Shown piece after piece: positions 24,293 to 25,679 of a stretch of 25,679 bases of DNA. The number at the start of each line of letters is the position of its first letter. The first letter of the stretch is position 1. The position numbers and the translations under genes are program-made. The stretch is from assembly GCA_020026195.1 (NCBI GenBank), contig JAHHQW010000036.1:1-25679 (forward strand). The letters run 5' to 3'. The notes beneath the pieces are model-generated. The model saw nothing but the letters and a program-made list of their open reading frames with translations. It did not search any database and had not been told where the DNA came from. Source of the stretch: Prevotella sp. (lineage in GTDB: Bacteria; Bacteroidota; Bacteroidia; Bacteroidales; Bacteroidaceae).

Positions 24293-25528
24293 ATGAAATT
24301 AAAGTATTTACCCTTTTTGCTCTTGTCGGTATTCGCACTTGTAGCATGTAGTGATGACGATGACAATCCTGTTGTATGTCCTGTAGAAACAGAAAAGAGT
24401 TTTAGCGGTTCAGAGCTCGACCTTAAAGTATCAGGTAATAAAGTTATAGGAAAAGAGATTCTTTTTACACCGGATGCTAACAATCCAGCAGCAACTCTTA
24501 CTTTCCGTGGTGAGAAATTGAATGTTGAAGAACTTATAAACAACGGAACACATGAAGCAGCAGCAGATGCTACTTTCAAGACATCAAGCGTATTTGCTGG
24601 TGAACCCGAGGTTGTTCTTCCCGTAACAATGACTCTTAACGGTGACTTAGGTTCTTTCAACGGCAGTGGCGAAAGTAAGTTCTATACATTCAACTATTCA
24701 GGTAATGTATTAGAAAACCAGCTTTCTATCGAGCTCACAGACGTTGCTCTCAAAAACCAGAAATTTGCAGGTACATCATGGACACTCGCACCTATCGTAG
24801 TAAACGACTTCGGAATGGTGGAATCTGTACCTACTAACTTTATATGGGAATCTGACAAGAAGGTTGCCATTGAAATGTTCGGTCAGACTACAGAATATTC
24901 TATGACACAGCTCATGGCTGTTGTTATGAGTATTGGTGTAGTTCCCGGTGCTGACGGAAAGAAGATGACAATTCCCGAAGTCCTTGCTTCTATGCTTCAG
25001 GGCGTTCAGTTCGAAGGCGACGGCAACCTCATTGCTACATACGTTGACTTAAAGACAAAGCAGCCCAAGACATCTCCAAAGGGTCTTGCTCAGTACGTTG
25101 TTGCCAGCGACAACCTCATGAAACTTGTCCTCAACCCGTACGCTATTGCAGCTGATGCAGCAGCTAACAAGGGCGAAGCAGACAAGGAACCCAGTCAGAT
25201 GGCTGAAATAATGAGAGGTCTTACTCCAAGTATCCTCAAAGCTCTCGATGCAGACAAGAGACTCTCTGAAGGTATCGACATCGCATACACATTAGACGGC
25301 GACAAACTTTATGTATGCATCGACCAGCAGCTTCTTCTCCCCGTTCTGCAGATGTTCGCTCCAATGCTCCAGAACCCCGATCTTATCAAGACTATCACCG
25401 ATAAGGTTAAGGAGAACCCCGACATGGCAGCCATGGCTCCTATGCTTGAATCACTTCTGAAGCAGTTCCCCGAAGTTGTAAACACAACAACTAAGATGGA
25501 AATTGGTCTTAATTTCGTTAAGAAGTAA
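24293..25528 (+). CDS. Surface lipoprotein, DUF4925-like
   Basis: A 411-residue lipoprotein from the ATG at 24293. The signal peptide MKLKYLPFLLLSVFALVAC has a lipobox LVAC with Cys19 as the lipidated residue. SDDDDN follows immediately; this acidic stretch resembles the Bacteroidota lipoprotein export signal that sends lipoproteins to the cell surface. The mature part has a beta-rich N-terminal half (LTFRGEKLNVEE, MTLNGDLGSFNGSGESKFYT, ELTDVALKNQKFAGTSW) and a helical C-terminal half with repeated MAEIMRGLTPSILKAL and MAAMAPMLESLLKQF segments. The overall look fits DUF4925, recognised from memory; function is unknown. It is monocistronic, with its own -7 box and a terminator. Confidence 0.75.
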   Translation: MKLKYLPFLLLSVFALVACSDDDDNPVVCPVETEKSFSGSELDLKVSGNKVIGKEILFTPDANNPAATLTFRGEKLNVEELINNGTHEAAADATFKTSSVFAGEPEVVLPVTMTLNGDLGSFNGSGESKFYTFNYSGNVLENQLSIELTDVALKNQKFAGTSWTLAPIVVNDFGMVESVPTNFIWESDKKVAIEMFGQTTEYSMTQLMAVVMSIGVVPGADGKKMTIPEVLASMLQGVQFEGDGNLIATYVDLKTKQPKTSPKGLAQYVVASDNLMKLVLNPYAIAADAAANKGEADKEPSQMAEIMRGLTPSILKALDADKRLSEGIDIAYTLDGDKLYVCIDQQLLLPVLQMFAPMLQNPDLIKTITDKVKENPDMAAMAPMLESLLKQFPEVVNTTTKMEIGLNFVKK

Positions 25529-25552
25529 ATTAACCTTATTATAAATATAGCG

Positions 25553-25589
25553 AAGACCGGTGCCTTTAAAAGCATCGGTCTTTCTTTTT
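25553..25589 (+). terminator. Rho-independent terminator of the lipoprotein gene
   Basis: An 11-bp stem (25553-25563 with 25572-25582, one G-T pair), with the core AAGACCGGTGC / GCATCGGTCTT, is followed by a T-rich tract TTCTTTTT. It lies 24 bp after the stop at 25528. The remaining bases to the window end contain no recognisable gene. Confidence 0.85.
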
Positions 25590-25679
25590 GTCTACTTTAG
25601 CATAATGTTATATGCATACGTTTTATGGCTCAGTAGATAAATCATGGGGATAAATTCTTTCACTTTGGATTATTACCTA

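Overview
The window looks like a chromosomal segment from a Bacteroidota (Bacteroidales) bacterium, plausibly Prevotella-like. Eight upstream regions carry the Bacteroidota sigma-ABfr -7 element TAnnTTTG (or TAnnTTCG), four of them with a TTTG/TTG -33 element 19-20 nt upstream. Several predicted secreted proteins end in type IX secretion (T9SS) type C-terminal tails. DUF4421, DUF1460, DUF2582-like and DUF4925-like genes and a Na+-NQR operon also fit. I see no rRNA, tRNA, CRISPR array, transposase, integrase or phage gene.

Layout. (1) 57-3010, plus strand: a Gfo/Idh/MocA oxidoreductase, a DUF4421 envelope protein and a DUF1460 amidase-like protein, the last two overlapping at ATGA. (2) 3045-10783: an AT-rich block. 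It holds a membrane-anchored TPR plus AraC-type regulator (minus), divergent from a three-gene operon of secreted proteins (Omp28/thioredoxin-like protein with CGPC, a repeat-rich propeller-like protein, and a 980-residue fibronectin/jelly-roll protein), closed by a strong hairpin terminator. (3) 11237-13300, minus: a second Omp28-like secreted protein whose CxxC position reads N-G-H-S, so both redox cysteines are missing. (4) 13711-15986, minus: a small winged-helix protein with a Lys/Thr-rich tail, and aspartyl-tRNA synthetase. (5) 16222-22177, plus: the complete nqrABCDEF operon for the sodium-pumping NADH:quinone oxidoreductase, with its flavin-attachment and Fe-S residues, ending in a 17-bp-stem terminator. 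(6) 22424-24204, minus: a long-chain acyl-CoA ligase-like enzyme with a perfect inverted repeat over its promoter. (7) 24258-25589, plus: a DUF4925-like surface lipoprotein.

How the parts fit. The NQR and AspS genes are housekeeping. The least explained part is the AT-rich secreted-protein block (3.0-10.8 kb): the regulator's topology (signal peptide, periplasmic TPRs, one membrane helix, cytoplasmic AraC DNA-binding domain) and its divergent promoter suggest that it senses a periplasmic cue and controls the neighbouring exported proteins. That link is inference. Several gene starts were set by promoter position: aspS begins at 15947 rather than 15989, and the lipoprotein at 24293 rather than the TTG at 24263.
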